Shown: positions 34,790 through 43,917, numbered from the stretch's first letter. The stretch is DNA of 57,476 nucleotides from RGIG5579 sp045602025 (GCA_045602025.1 JAZSAT010000008.1:1-57476), one strand, 5' to 3'. The notes: generated by a model from the letters alone, not told the origin. Program-made: numbers and translations.

Positions 34790-35512
34790 ATGTCAGGCCA
34801 TTCTAAGTGGAATAATATTAAACACAAAAAAGAAAAAACAGATGCACAGAGAGCAAAAGTGTTCACTAAGATCGGTAAAGAAATTGCGATGTGTGTAAAA
34901 GCCGGCGGTGCAGATCCCAATGCCAACTCTAAGCTTCGTGATCTGATTGCAAAAGCAAAGAGCTTGAATGTTCCCAATGATAACATTGATCGTGTTATCA
35001 AAAAGGCAGCTTCTTCTGATTCTGAAAATTACGAATCGATCTACTATGAGGGTTACGGTCCCAGTGGCATCGCTGTAATCGTTGAATGTGCGACGGATAA
35101 TCGTAACCGTACCAGTGCTGATCTTCGCCATTATTTTGATAAATTTGGCGGCAATCTCGGTACAACGGGCTGCGTTTCTTACTTGTTTACCGATAAGGGG
35201 ATTATTCTTGTTGATGCCGAGGGCGTTGATGAAGATGCAATTATGGAAGCAGCTTTGGAAGCCGGCGCAGATGATATCGGTCTTGAAGATGACGCTTTTG
35301 AGGTTCTCACTCCTGTAAACGATGTTTATACAATCAAAGAAACTCTTGAAAGTGCAGGCTATACCATTCTTTCTACAGAAGAAGCGAAAATCCCCGCTAC
35401 CTATGTAAATCTTTCTGATGAAGAATCAGTAATCAAAATGAACAAGTTGATTGATGCTTTGGATGACAACGAAGATGTTCAGAATTATTGGCATAACTGG
35501 GAGAACGAATGA
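34790..35512 (+). CDS. yebC: YebC/PmpR family protein
   Basis: A protein of 240 residues, complete for the family. It starts with GHSKWNNIKHKK and has the conserved YEGYGPSGIA and NRTSADLRH blocks. Family members act as transcription regulators or help ribosomes on proline stretches. GGAGG precedes the ATG at 34790. The next gene overlaps by four bases. Confidence 0.96.
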   Translation: MSGHSKWNNIKHKKEKTDAQRAKVFTKIGKEIAMCVKAGGADPNANSKLRDLIAKAKSLNVPNDNIDRVIKKAASSDSENYESIYYEGYGPSGIAVIVECATDNRNRTSADLRHYFDKFGGNLGTTGCVSYLFTDKGIILVDAEGVDEDAIMEAALEAGADDIGLEDDAFEVLTPVNDVYTIKETLESAGYTILSTEEAKIPATYVNLSDEESVIKMNKLIDALDDNEDVQNYWHNWENE

Positions 35513-36270
35513 GGCGCGATGAAGAAAAAAGAGGGGACTCCAGTTTTGCTGAAGGCGCGGTTTCTATTCTTTCTGTTTTAAAATATCAGTCTCGCCCTGT
35601 GGAAGAGATTCTTGTTTTGCCTGATATTAAGCGAGAAGATAAGAATATCGTAAAGCTTTTTTCTCTTGCAAAAAAGAAAAAGATACCCATCCGTGTATCG
35701 GAGAAGTCTTTTTTTGATTCGGTTACCACCGGTCATACTCACGGCGGTGTGATTGCATCCGTCGGAGAGAGAATTATGAAATCTCCCAGAGAGGTTTTTA
35801 AAGAGGGAAACGGTTTTGTTTTTATGCTTTGCGGCATTGAAGATCCTTTTAATTTTGGCTGCGCGGTTCGTTCTTTTTTTGCAGCAGGCGCAGGCGGGAT
35901 GATCCTTACTCCTCGGAACTGGCTTTCTGCAGCAGGCGTTACGCTTCGTTCTTCTGCCGGGACAACGGAAGGCGTTCCTTGTGCAGTTTGCGAGGAGCCT
36001 GAAGAACTTTGTAAAATTGCAAAGGAAGAAGGATACAGAATCGTTTGTGCGAGTGAAAAGAATTCTGTTGATCTTTATGAAGCTGATCTGAAGAAACCGA
36101 TTTTTCTGATTATCGGCGGAGAGAAGAGAGGAATTTCAAAGGTTTTTTTAGACGAATCAGATTTGAGAATTCGTATTCCTTACGGCAGAAATTTTCGCGG
36201 ATCTTTGACTACTTCGGCAGCAGCGGCTGTTTGCGCTTTTGAGGTTCTTCGCAGAACAAAAGAAAGTTAA
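35509..36270 (+). CDS. SpoU/TrmH-family RNA 2'-O-methyltransferase
   Basis: A SPOUT methyltransferase of 253 residues. A short substrate-binding N-terminal domain precedes the knot motifs: CGIEDPFNFGCAVRS (motif 1), IIGGEKRGIS (motif 2) and IPYGRNFRGSLTTSAAAAV (motif 3). The usual motif 1 is DPxNxGxxxR, kept here as DPFNFGCAVR. In motif 3 the typical SLNVSxAxxx appears as SLTTSAAAAV. Target RNA unknown. It is coupled to yebC by ATGA overlap. Confidence 0.88.
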   Translation: MRRDEEKRGDSSFAEGAVSILSVLKYQSRPVEEILVLPDIKREDKNIVKLFSLAKKKKIPIRVSEKSFFDSVTTGHTHGGVIASVGERIMKSPREVFKEGNGFVFMLCGIEDPFNFGCAVRSFFAAGAGGMILTPRNWLSAAGVTLRSSAGTTEGVPCAVCEEPEELCKIAKEEGYRIVCASEKNSVDLYEADLKKPIFLIIGGEKRGISKVFLDESDLRIRIPYGRNFRGSLTTSAAAAVCAFEVLRRTKES

Positions 36271-36279
36271 GGTAGTATT

Positions 36280-36945
36280 TTGGATAATTTTATTTTTCGA
36301 GTGATTGAAATTTTGATTACGCTTCCCGTAATTTTAATTTCTCTTTCAGTTCATGAGCTTTGCCACGGTTTTGCTGCATACCGATTAGGGGATCCAACAG
36401 CGAAGGCGATGGGAAGGCTTTCTATGAATCCGTTAAAGCACATTGATCCTTTCGGTTTTATTGCTTTGATCTTCTTCAAAGTTGGTTGGGCCAAGCCAGT
36501 TATGGTAGATGCAAGATTTTTCAAAAATCCAAAAAGAGATATGGCAATAACCGCTCTTGCAGGACCTGTCTCTAATTTTCTTCTTGCATTTTTATCATCT
36601 TTTCTATATGTTTTACTTGTTAAAATCGGAGTGCAATTCGGTTTTGTTTCCGGTACAAGTGTAACACCGTTTCAAGTTCTTTGCATGATGGCACAGTTAT
36701 TTGTTACGATCAATTTAGGACTTGGCGTTTTTAATTTGATTCCGATACCGCCGCTTGACGGATCAAAGATCCTATATGCCTTTTTGCCGTATCGGATCAT
36801 TTATAAGATTGCACCTTACGAGAAATATATTCAGCTTGTTTTAATTCTTTTGCTTTGGTTTGGATTTTTATCTGTGCCGATACAAAATGTTGTTTCTGTT
36901 TTCTATAATCTATTTATTACGGTTGCAAGGGGAGTTATCCTTTAA
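36280..36945 (+). CDS. Site-2 protease family (M50) intramembrane metalloprotease
   Basis: A membrane protein of 221 residues with about five to six helices. HELCH (25-29) is the zinc motif HExxH in the first helix, and PIPPLDGSKIL is the third-ligand motif (NPDG-like). It belongs to the short YwhC/FtsH-like peptidase M50 group with no PDZ domain. The TTG at 36280 follows AAGGTAG. It precedes scpA directly, an arrangement seen in many Firmicutes. Substrate unknown. Confidence 0.88.
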   Translation: MDNFIFRVIEILITLPVILISLSVHELCHGFAAYRLGDPTAKAMGRLSMNPLKHIDPFGFIALIFFKVGWAKPVMVDARFFKNPKRDMAITALAGPVSNFLLAFLSSFLYVLLVKIGVQFGFVSGTSVTPFQVLCMMAQLFVTINLGLGVFNLIPIPPLDGSKILYAFLPYRIIYKIAPYEKYIQLVLILLLWFGFLSVPIQNVVSVFYNLFITVARGVIL

Positions 36946-37680
36946 ATGGCTAACGATCAATTGAATTTTAAGCTTGAGATGTATGACGGTCCTTTGGATC
37001 TTCTGCTTACATTGATAACAAAACAAAAAATCAATATTTATGATATTCCCATTGCAGAGATTCTTGAACAGTATCTTGAGTATATGGAGCTTTGCCAGCT
37101 ATATAATGCCGAGCTTTCCAGTGAATTTATTGTAATGGCTTGTGAGCTCCTTTATATTAAATCAAAGATGCTTCTTCCGAAAGAGGAAGAGGAGGATCCA
37201 AGAGAAGATCTTGTTCGTTCTTTGATCGAATATTCTGAGGTAAAGAAAGCAGCCGCCTTTCTTTCTGAAAGAGAGAAGGATTTTTATCATCGCTATTATC
37301 CTACCCCTCAGATGCCTATTGTAAAGGTTGAGTCTTGTCAAACGGATCCAAATTTACTGTGGGAAGCTTTCTCTCAAATGAAGACTGCTTTAAGAGAAGA
37401 AAGAGAGAGAAAAAAGAGGGAAGATGTTCAAAATATCTTCTCAGCAAAAATTGCACCGGTGGAACCGAAGATCGTCTTTGTTCTTAAGCGTATGGTAAAG
37501 GCTTTTCCCATGGGAAATTCCGTTTCCTTTTCATCAATGATCCGTGAGCAAGGAGTACACAGCGACCGTGTTGCTACTTTTCTTGCAATTCTCCAATTAA
37601 TTCAAAGCGGTCGAATATCTTTCGAGAAAAAAGACGATGATTATATTATCAGTCTGAATATTGAAAAGAAAGGGGCGTAA
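36946..37680 (+). CDS. scpA: Segregation and condensation protein ScpA
   Basis: The kleisin subunit of the SMC complex, 244 residues. MYDGPLDLLLTLI near the N-terminus and the MACELLYIKSKMLLP segment are typical; a winged-helix region is at the C-terminus. Start codon immediately after the protease gene stop; scpB follows directly. Confidence 0.95.
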   Translation: MANDQLNFKLEMYDGPLDLLLTLITKQKINIYDIPIAEILEQYLEYMELCQLYNAELSSEFIVMACELLYIKSKMLLPKEEEEDPREDLVRSLIEYSEVKKAAAFLSEREKDFYHRYYPTPQMPIVKVESCQTDPNLLWEAFSQMKTALREERERKKREDVQNIFSAKIAPVEPKIVFVLKRMVKAFPMGNSVSFSSMIREQGVHSDRVATFLAILQLIQSGRISFEKKDDDYIISLNIEKKGA

Positions 37681-38259
37681 ATGATGGAATATTCTCTTAA
37701 ATATGTAAGTTATGAAAAAGGATATCTTGTTAACGCTCTGGAGGCAGTACTTTTTGCAGGCGGAGAGCCCGTCAGTGTTGAAAAGCTTGCACAAATTTTT
37801 GATATTACAAAAAACGAAGTGATGTTTGTTGTAGATGCACTGGAAGAAAGGCTGAATCAAAAGGATTCCTCTTTTCAACTTTGCAGATTATCAGGAGATA
37901 TTCAGCTTTGCACCAAAAGGGAATATGCGGAACCTGTACAAAAGCTTCTTGAAATCAAGCGAACAGCTCCGATCTCCAAAGCGGCTCTTGAGGCTCTTTC
38001 TATTGTTGCATATAAGCAGCCTGTAACCAAAACATATATAGAGCAAGTGCGCGGAGTGGATTGTACCGGCATTATTTCTACCTTGATTCAAAGAGAATTG
38101 ATTGAGGAATGTGGACGCTTGGATGCTCCCGGTAGACCGATCCTTTATCAAACAACGCCGAATTTTTTACGCTGCTTTGGTCTTGAAAGTTTGGATGATC
38201 TGCCCGGTGAGAACTCCGTTCAACTTCGAATTGAAGAAGAACAAGGCGCAGAAGAATGA
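37681..38259 (+). CDS. scpB: Segregation and condensation protein ScpB
   Basis: Partner of ScpA and Smc, 192 residues. Two winged-helix domains are visible; the conserved LEALSIVAYKQPVTK and GRPILYQTTPNFLRCFGL blocks identify it. It abuts scpA; a second ATG at 37684 is possible. The end overlaps the next gene by four bases. Confidence 0.95.
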   Translation: MMEYSLKYVSYEKGYLVNALEAVLFAGGEPVSVEKLAQIFDITKNEVMFVVDALEERLNQKDSSFQLCRLSGDIQLCTKREYAEPVQKLLEIKRTAPISKAALEALSIVAYKQPVTKTYIEQVRGVDCTGIISTLIQRELIEECGRLDAPGRPILYQTTPNFLRCFGLESLDDLPGENSVQLRIEEEQGAEE

Positions 38260-38888
38260 TTGCACTTTTAATTATATCAGCAATCGTCATTCTTATTATT
38301 TTGATTTTAAGAATGAATGTGCACATTATTTTTGATTACCACGACAAACCGACGGTTACACTAAAAGTTTTGTTCTTTCGCTTTAATGCAATTGACCTGT
38401 TTCATAAATATCTGAACCGCGGTTCTGCAGATAGTGGTCAAGCAAAGATAGAAAAGAAAAAAACTACCTCTGCCAATAAAAAGAAGTCGCTTGATCTAAT
38501 TGGTTTCGCAGATTTTTTGGTTCATATTTCAAAAGTGATCAGTCTTGCTGTGAAGGACCATTTTTCAAAAGCAACGGTAAATCTCAAAGAATTGAATGTC
38601 AAGGTTTGCAGTGATGATGCGGCTAAGACTGCTCTTTTGTGCGGTACTGTTATTCAAGTTGCAAACGGTCTTTGCGCACTTTTAATGCATTTTTCCACAT
38701 TTCGCTGTAATAACCGAAACCTTAGTATTTCTCCCGATTTTTCATCTGAAAAGTCAAGCGTATCCCTTCATCTCGTTTTAACAAGCAAGCTTTTTGATAT
38801 TATTAGACTTTTTATTACCACATATTTTAGATTTTTTGAAGGAAAGGAAAATAACTATGCACGAAATTCCATTAAAACAAGTCATTGA
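38256..38888 (+). CDS. DUF2953 family protein
   Basis: A protein of 210 residues with an N-terminal membrane helix (about 3-19), then a Lys-rich segment (around 65-77) and a C-terminal beta-rich region. This layout and its position before gerW match the DUF2953 family of spore formers. Function unknown; a link with sporulation is inferred from the neighbour. It overlaps scpB by four bases and gerW by 32 bases. Confidence 0.75.
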   Translation: MIALLIISAIVILIILILRMNVHIIFDYHDKPTVTLKVLFFRFNAIDLFHKYLNRGSADSGQAKIEKKKTTSANKKKSLDLIGFADFLVHISKVISLAVKDHFSKATVNLKELNVKVCSDDAAKTALLCGTVIQVANGLCALLMHFSTFRCNNRNLSISPDFSSEKSSVSLHLVLTSKLFDIIRLFITTYFRFFEGKENNYARNSIKTSH

Positions 38889-39318
38889 TGCTTCTCTTGA
38901 AAACATCAAAAAGGTATTGGATGCTGATGCTGTGGTTGGTACACCGATTACCCTTCCCGGAGATGTAACAATTATTCCGATTTCTAAGGTTAGCTGTGGT
39001 TTTACCTCAGGCGGTGTCGATTTTGACAGTAAAAACGCCCCCCGTAGAGATGTACCTCATTTCGGCGGTGGTAACGGTGCGGGACTTTCTGTTACGCCTA
39101 TGACCTTTCTCGTTGTGTCCGGCGGGGAAGTAAGGCTGATGAATGTCAACGGTACCAATGTTTCTTCTGACAGTGCGATTGTCAACACGATTTCTGACCT
39201 TGTTGATAAGTCTCCCGCAATCTTCTCAAAGATTAAATCTTATTTCAAAAAGGATGATGAGAAGTCTACTCCTGCAGAAGCAAGTAATGAAGAAAATACT
39301 GAGGAGACCAAAGAATAA
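38857..39318 (+). CDS. gerW: GerW family sporulation protein (YtfJ)
   Basis: A protein of 153 residues. VVGTPITLPGDVTIIPISKVSCGF and the glycine-rich GGGNGAG stretch are characteristic of YtfJ/GerW, needed in Bacillus for spore germination. A C-terminal Glu-rich tail follows. The ATG at 38857 follows AAGGAAAGG; the gene overlaps DUF2953. It is good evidence that the host forms spores or descends from one that does. Confidence 0.93.
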   Translation: MHEIPLKQVIDASLENIKKVLDADAVVGTPITLPGDVTIIPISKVSCGFTSGGVDFDSKNAPRRDVPHFGGGNGAGLSVTPMTFLVVSGGEVRLMNVNGTNVSSDSAIVNTISDLVDKSPAIFSKIKSYFKKDDEKSTPAEASNEENTEETKE

Positions 39319-39333
39319 AGCATTTTTTCCTTT

Positions 39334-39381
39334 TTTACCCATATAATCGTATTGAATGATAAAACGATTGGGATGGGTAAA
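39334..39381 (+). promoter_or_regulatory. Long hairpin over the ribosome site of the carboxypeptidase gene
   Basis: TTTACCCAT (39334-39342) pairs with ATGGGTAAA (39373-39381), and AATCGT (39345-39350) with ACGATT (39364-39369). The right arm contains the GGGATGGG ribosome site of the next gene, so the fold could mask it. There is no T-run for a terminator. Confidence 0.45.
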
Positions 39382-39382
39382 G

Positions 39383-40540
39383 ATGATTAAACTTTTACAT
39401 CGATTGGTTTTACTTATAACATCTGTTTCTATTTTATTCTCTGTTAATTGCTTTGCATCTTCTTTTAATGAAAGTGCAGATATTCCAGTGTTTTCAAATG
39501 CTTCTGCCCAGTCATATTTATTGATGGATGCAAAAACCGGAGATGTACTTTCTTCTCGGAATCCTGACTTGAAATTGCCTATGGCGAGCACAACAAAGAT
39601 TATGACCTGTATTGTTGCACTTGAAAGAGCGGTTTTATCAGACGAAGTTTCTGTGCATAAGGATGCGGTCGGTATTGAAGGCTCTTCTGTATATCTTATA
39701 AAAGATGAAAAACTAAAACTGGAAGAGCTTCTTTACGCACTTATGCTTGAAAGTGCAAATGATGCTGCGGCGGCAATTGCTCTTCATGTTTCTGAGAGTA
39801 TTCCTGCATTTGCTCTCCTTATGAATGAAACAGCAAAAAGAATCGGAATGGATTCCACGGTTTTTGTGAATCCTCACGGCCTTTCTGTTGACGGCCACTA
39901 CTCAACGGCTCGAGACTTGTGCAAATTGATGCGCTATGCAATGCAAAATGAAGCGTTTCGCGTAATTACCGGAACTGAGACTATGACTATTTCTGCGCCG
40001 AATGGAAAAACGAGGTTTTTATCCAATCACAATAAGCTTCTTCGTATTTATGAGGACTGTATAGGTGGAAAAACCGGGTTCACAAAAAAGGCAGGAAGAT
40101 GTCTTGTAACAAGTGCGAAAAGAGGAGACACGGAGCTTGTTTGCACAACACTTGGTGATCCTGATGATTGGCGTGATCACTGTGCTCTTTTCGACTACGG
40201 GTTTTCGCTATATAGCTCGAGACAGATCGTTGATGCCGGCGAGATTCGGTTTGAAATTCCGGTTATTGGTGGGAAAGCAAAACATGTGTGTGCTTCCAAT
40301 CGAGATGCTTTTTCATGCCTTGTCAGAAATGAAGAAAAAATTGTTTTTTCTGTCGAGCTGCCAAGATTCGTCTATGCCCCGGTAAAAGAGGGGGCGAAAA
40401 TAGGTGAAGCAATTTTTAAAAACGGTGATTTAGAGATTGGCAGATTGCCGATTTATTTAGACGACGAAGTGATTAAAAAAGTAGAAAAGCTATCCTTTTG
40501 GGAAAAAATAATGCAGAAAATAAGTTTATGGTTTGATTAA
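39383..40540 (+). CDS. D-alanyl-D-alanine carboxypeptidase, S11 family
   Basis: A penicillin-binding peptidase of 385 residues that trims peptidoglycan stems. A signal peptide (about residues 1-25) is followed by the catalytic SxxK (STTK, 69-72), the SAN motif in LMLESANDAAAA and KTG in CIGGKTGFTKKAG. A C-terminal PBP5-like domain and an amphipathic end (KLSFWEKIMQKISLWF) for membrane attachment are present. DacF/DacB-type names are possible. The ATG at 39383 fits the ribosome site better than one at 39356. Confidence 0.92.
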   Translation: MIKLLHRLVLLITSVSILFSVNCFASSFNESADIPVFSNASAQSYLLMDAKTGDVLSSRNPDLKLPMASTTKIMTCIVALERAVLSDEVSVHKDAVGIEGSSVYLIKDEKLKLEELLYALMLESANDAAAAIALHVSESIPAFALLMNETAKRIGMDSTVFVNPHGLSVDGHYSTARDLCKLMRYAMQNEAFRVITGTETMTISAPNGKTRFLSNHNKLLRIYEDCIGGKTGFTKKAGRCLVTSAKRGDTELVCTTLGDPDDWRDHCALFDYGFSLYSSRQIVDAGEIRFEIPVIGGKAKHVCASNRDAFSCLVRNEEKIVFSVELPRFVYAPVKEGAKIGEAIFKNGDLEIGRLPIYLDDEVIKKVEKLSFWEKIMQKISLWFD

Positions 40541-40541
40541 T

Positions 40542-41261
40542 ATGGAACAAATAAGAATTCAAAAGTATATTGCAGACTGCGGCTTAATGAGCCGTAGAAA
40601 AGCGGAAGAAGAAATTGCCCGCGGAAATGTAACGGTTAACGGCAGGAAAGCAGAGATCGGTCAAAAGATCACGCCTGGCAAAGACTATATAGCTGTAGAC
40701 GGAAAAACAGTTGTTTCTTCCTCGAAAAAATATTATTTAAAACTAAATAAACCTCGCGGATATGTGTCTACTATGTCCGATGAAAAAGGAAGAAAATGCG
40801 TTGCAGATCTTGTGAAAAATGTACCTGAACGCGTATATCCCATCGGTCGACTTGACCTGGATTCCGAAGGGCTTCTTTTGATGACCAATGACGGCGCACT
40901 TGCCAATGCATTGATGCATCCGAAGACTGAGGTTGAAAAGGTTTATGTAGTTAAGGTTCGCAATGCCCCGTCTGACGAGCAAATGAAAGCTTTGAATCAA
41001 AGTATGGTCATTGATGATTATCAGATCAAGCCTTGTCGCGTTTCTTGCCCTGAGCCCACCATTCCCAATAAGCTTCGCTTCATTTTAACCGAAGGGAGAA
41101 ACCGTCAGATTCGCAAAATGTGCGAAAATGTCGGACTTGAGGTGACAAGGCTGAAACGCATTGCGGAAGGCAAGGTGCAGCTTGGTGCACTTCGTTCCGG
41201 CACCTGGGAAGAGATTGAAGGAAAGGAATTGAGTGCGCTTCTTGCGCTAAAAGAGTTATGA
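40542..41261 (+). CDS. rRNA pseudouridine synthase, RluB/RsuA family
   Basis: A protein of 239 residues. The S4 RNA-binding domain (IRIQKYIADCGLMSRRKAEE) leads to a pseudouridine synthase core with GRLDLDSEGLLLMTNDG containing the catalytic Asp, and a final EGRNRQIRKMCE block. It resembles RluB that modifies 23S rRNA U2605. No clear ribosome site precedes the ATG; a TTG at 40533 inside the previous gene end is an alternative. The next gene overlaps by four bases. Confidence 0.92.
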   Translation: MEQIRIQKYIADCGLMSRRKAEEEIARGNVTVNGRKAEIGQKITPGKDYIAVDGKTVVSSSKKYYLKLNKPRGYVSTMSDEKGRKCVADLVKNVPERVYPIGRLDLDSEGLLLMTNDGALANALMHPKTEVEKVYVVKVRNAPSDEQMKALNQSMVIDDYQIKPCRVSCPEPTIPNKLRFILTEGRNRQIRKMCENVGLEVTRLKRIAEGKVQLGALRSGTWEEIEGKELSALLALKEL

Positions 41262-41650
41262 TTCATTTAGCACCCTTTGAAAATATAGATGAACATCTTT
41301 TGTTTTGTAAAGAAGCGGATGTTCTGTTTGAGGACGGTACTGTAGGTTTTAAGATTTTTTCTGACGAAGAAAATCTCGGCCTTTGTCAAATCAAATTTGT
41401 CGGTGAGGCGGCTTATATTTTGAATTTGACTGCAATAGAGGACCGTTTATCTGTACAAATGCTTGCAAATGTCTTCACAAGTGTAATAGAATTTTTACGA
41501 AGAGTAGAAATTGAATCAATCGTTTTTCCTATTCAAAGTGAAAATGATGTTACTGTTTGTGAGGCAACCGGCTTCGATCGGATCAGTGAGACGCTTTATG
41601 TTTTTGATTTTGTTTCGAATGACAGTACAAATGAGGATGCTATGGAGTAA
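41258..41650 (+). CDS. Small GNAT-like protein
   Basis: A protein of 130 residues. The end region (CEATGFDRISETLYVFDF) looks like the final strand-helix of GNAT acetyltransferases, and the middle LQ...MLANVFTSVIEFL could be the central helix. The glycine-rich acetyl-CoA loop is missing, so it may be an inactive or very divergent member. It is coupled to the pseudouridine synthase gene (ATGA) and ends 16 bases before tmRNA. Confidence 0.55.
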   Translation: MIHLAPFENIDEHLLFCKEADVLFEDGTVGFKIFSDEENLGLCQIKFVGEAAYILNLTAIEDRLSVQMLANVFTSVIEFLRRVEIESIVFPIQSENDVTVCEATGFDRISETLYVFDFVSNDSTNEDAME

Positions 41651-41666
41651 CACCCCCATTTAATAT

Positions 41667-42013
41667 GGGGCCGTAAAGGTTTCGACGGGGTTTCTGAAGC
41701 AGAATAAGCGGGTAGAGTAGCAGACACTCTTCAAAACTGCAAATTAAAAATTAAACGCTAACAATAGAGTAGCTCTCGCTGCCTAATTAGGCGGCCATCC
41801 ACCCGGGGAGGACCGCGGACCCGGCTTGGGTGTCACTTTAGCGGTGAACGTGTTTAGACTAAGCTTTGCGTTTGAATATGTACTAATGAAGCTACTGACT
41901 TTAAAGCCTGACGGTGGGCGTTAAAGATCGGGAAATCAAAGTATCGTCTGCACCCGGAGAAGGTTCTGTGAATCAAATTTCGGACAGGGGTTCGATTCCC
42001 CTCGGCTCCACCA
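41667..42013 (+). ncRNA. ssrA: tmRNA (ssrA)
   Basis: This RNA of about 347 bases rescues stalled ribosomes. The 5' GGGGCCGTAAAGGTTTCGAC and 3' GTTCGATTCCCCTCGGCTCC-ACCA form the tRNA-like half, with a seven-pair acceptor stem (41667-41673 with 42003-42009), and CCA is encoded at 42011-42013. The tag frame ends ...GCT CTC GCT GCC TAA (41772-41786). Reading from the likely resume codon GCT at 41757 gives ANNRVALAA, with the ALAA end known from many tmRNA tags. An upstream in-frame TAA limits the tag to this length or to at most three more codons. Confidence 0.95.
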
Positions 42014-42014
42014 G

Positions 42015-42047
42015 AAAAAAGCATCGACAAAGACGATGCTTTTTTTC
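42015..42047 (+). terminator. Terminator of tmRNA
   Basis: A GCATCG/CGATGC stem (42021-42026 with 42034-42039) extended by A-U pairs and followed by eight T. Confidence 0.85.
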
Positions 42048-42098
42048 AATGATTGAGGAGAATTTAGAATTTCACTAAAAACCGTGATGTCGACAACA

Positions 42099-42135
42099 AA
42101 CAAGAACGAAGCAATTGCTTCGTTCTTGTTTTTCT
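42099..42135. terminator. Perfect palindromic hairpin between ssrA and the glycosidase gene
   Basis: A perfect 32-base palindrome (42099-42130) followed on the plus strand by TTTCTTTATT. It lies just past the stop codon of the minus-strand glycosidase gene and can end that transcript or back up the tmRNA terminator. Confidence 0.7.
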
Positions 42136-43917
42136 TTATTCATTGAGTCGAAAGAGTGCTGTTCCGTTTTCTTCAAGTTCAAAGACGATCTTTTTATGAA
42201 TGCCGGTTTTGATTTCTGTACCAAAAACTGGCGTAACTTTATATTCCTTTGGAAGAGTCAGCGTTTTTTGACCGCCTTTTAATGAGTGTAATGCTATAAA
42301 TTCCTTGCTGACATAGACAACATCTTGATTTTCGCTATAAAGATGAACACTCACTTTCGATAAAAAATCGATGATTTCTTCAGCAGTAAGCAGAGGATGA
42401 TCTTTGGTAGCATTTAAATAGGGGATACCAATTTTTTCGCAAAGCTTTATTGCTTTTTTTCCTTCTTCGGAAGAAAGAGCAAAGGGAAAGATAGCTGCTT
42501 TGTATTTTGATAAAACCTTTTTGGCGTCTTCTACCATATAGATGTCATAGGGAGCTCCGATCATCCCCATTGAAGTTCTCGTATCTTTGATGGAAAGAAG
42601 TGCGGGTGATTTTATCAGCATATTTGCCCAGCTCTTTTCGTCGGCAAAAAAGGCAATTTCAGAAACAGAGTGATAAGAGGTATTGCCGCCGTAGATTTGA
42701 AGATATTGATCCATTTCTTTCATAAGAACAGGATCTTGATACCATTTTCCCCACATATCAAACCACCATATACCGGAGCCTTTTGTGATTTGATGAGCAA
42801 AACATTTCCTTAGCGCATCTCTTGACAATTCGGGAGTTGGAGGACCTGCCCAAAGGGATTTTCCTTTGGTCTTATAAATGTTTTCATCATATTTTTCGGG
42901 TCTTGCTTCCTGAACACCGGTTGTAAGATAAGTTCTGATATCGCATTCAATAAACGAAAGCTTGTTATGGAGTCTGATAGAATCTATAGGAATCATGTCT
43001 GCCCAATCCATTCCAAAAGCACGGGCATTTGTATATGCATTGGGAGAAGAGAAAAAATCAATGTTTTCAGAATCAATGATTTTTCTCAAGGCATGGGATC
43101 CAAAGAGCGGTGTGGTGCCTTCAAAGGCGTATCCGTAAAAGGTTCCGACGATTTGACTATGGTTTGTTTCATCTTTGATTGTTTTTGCAAACAGATCAAT
43201 AGATATTGCTGTTTCTTCATCAGCAAACAGGGCATAATTTTTCGCATTTTCACTTGTTTGCTCATGAGTTTCGTTGTCAAGATAGTCCTCTTTTTTAGGA
43301 ATCTGAGGGTTATCGATTCCTAATTTATCTTTTACCCAATTTTTATAAGCGTTTTCGGCACATTGTCCAAAACTGCCGTTTAGGTCGTGATGGAACCATT
43401 CCTGTGTCATCCCGCCGCAAATTTGCCATCCGCCGATTCTGTCTGCATAATCGGATCTTTTTATGTGGTGCACGACTTGGCGGAGCATTGAAGATGCATC
43501 CTTTCGGAAGTTTTCCGAAAAAAGAGCCTCTCTTTTGCCGGCATTTTCTGTTTCGACAACATCTTTGGGATGGGAATTAATCCACCATTTCGGCATACTG
43601 ATGTTGATTCTTGGAAAAATAACTGCTTCCGGACAGGCCTTCAGCAATTTTCTGACGGCAGTTTCAAATTCAGAAAAATCAGTTTTTCCTTCAGTCTCAA
43701 AAATCCCAATCTCGAAAGGACTGAAGCCGGTTTTGGAGTTGATCGGTAAGGTTGTAAATGATGCATTCACAAAGAAAATGCGATATCCGGCTTTGATAAA
43801 ATCCTCGGCACAGCTTCTTTCCTCAAAATAGGTCGTATAAGCCATCGCGGGATAAGCTTTATTATCAATGTATAAAGTTTGCAAACCGTTTTTTGTTTCA
43901 ATGAAACTATTTAGCAT
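42136..43917 (-). CDS. Putative clan-A glycoside hydrolase (GH42-like TIM barrel)
   Basis: A protein of 593 residues without a signal peptide. Features recall GH42 beta-galactosidases: ISMPKWWINSHPKDV in the barrel start, a GGMTQEW segment with E173 in the place of the acid/base, and LSFIECDIRTY with E324 in the place of the nucleophile. A C-terminal half with an IFPFALSSEEGKKAI block resembles the GH42 trimerisation domain, and a small beta domain closes the protein. It shares about seven bases with murQ and lies in a MurNAc recycling operon, so its substrate may be a cell-wall or mucin-derived sugar. The family call is from motif layout only. Confidence 0.6.
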   Translation of the reverse strand: MLNSFIETKNGLQTLYIDNKAYPAMAYTTYFEERSCAEDFIKAGYRIFFVNASFTTLPINSKTGFSPFEIGIFETEGKTDFSEFETAVRKLLKACPEAVIFPRINISMPKWWINSHPKDVVETENAGKREALFSENFRKDASSMLRQVVHHIKRSDYADRIGGWQICGGMTQEWFHHDLNGSFGQCAENAYKNWVKDKLGIDNPQIPKKEDYLDNETHEQTSENAKNYALFADEETAISIDLFAKTIKDETNHSQIVGTFYGYAFEGTTPLFGSHALRKIIDSENIDFFSSPNAYTNARAFGMDWADMIPIDSIRLHNKLSFIECDIRTYLTTGVQEARPEKYDENIYKTKGKSLWAGPPTPELSRDALRKCFAHQITKGSGIWWFDMWGKWYQDPVLMKEMDQYLQIYGGNTSYHSVSEIAFFADEKSWANMLIKSPALLSIKDTRTSMGMIGAPYDIYMVEDAKKVLSKYKAAIFPFALSSEEGKKAIKLCEKIGIPYLNATKDHPLLTAEEIIDFLSKVSVHLYSENQDVVYVSKEFIALHSLKGGQKTLTLPKEYKVTPVFGTEIKTGIHKKIVFELEENGTALFRLNE

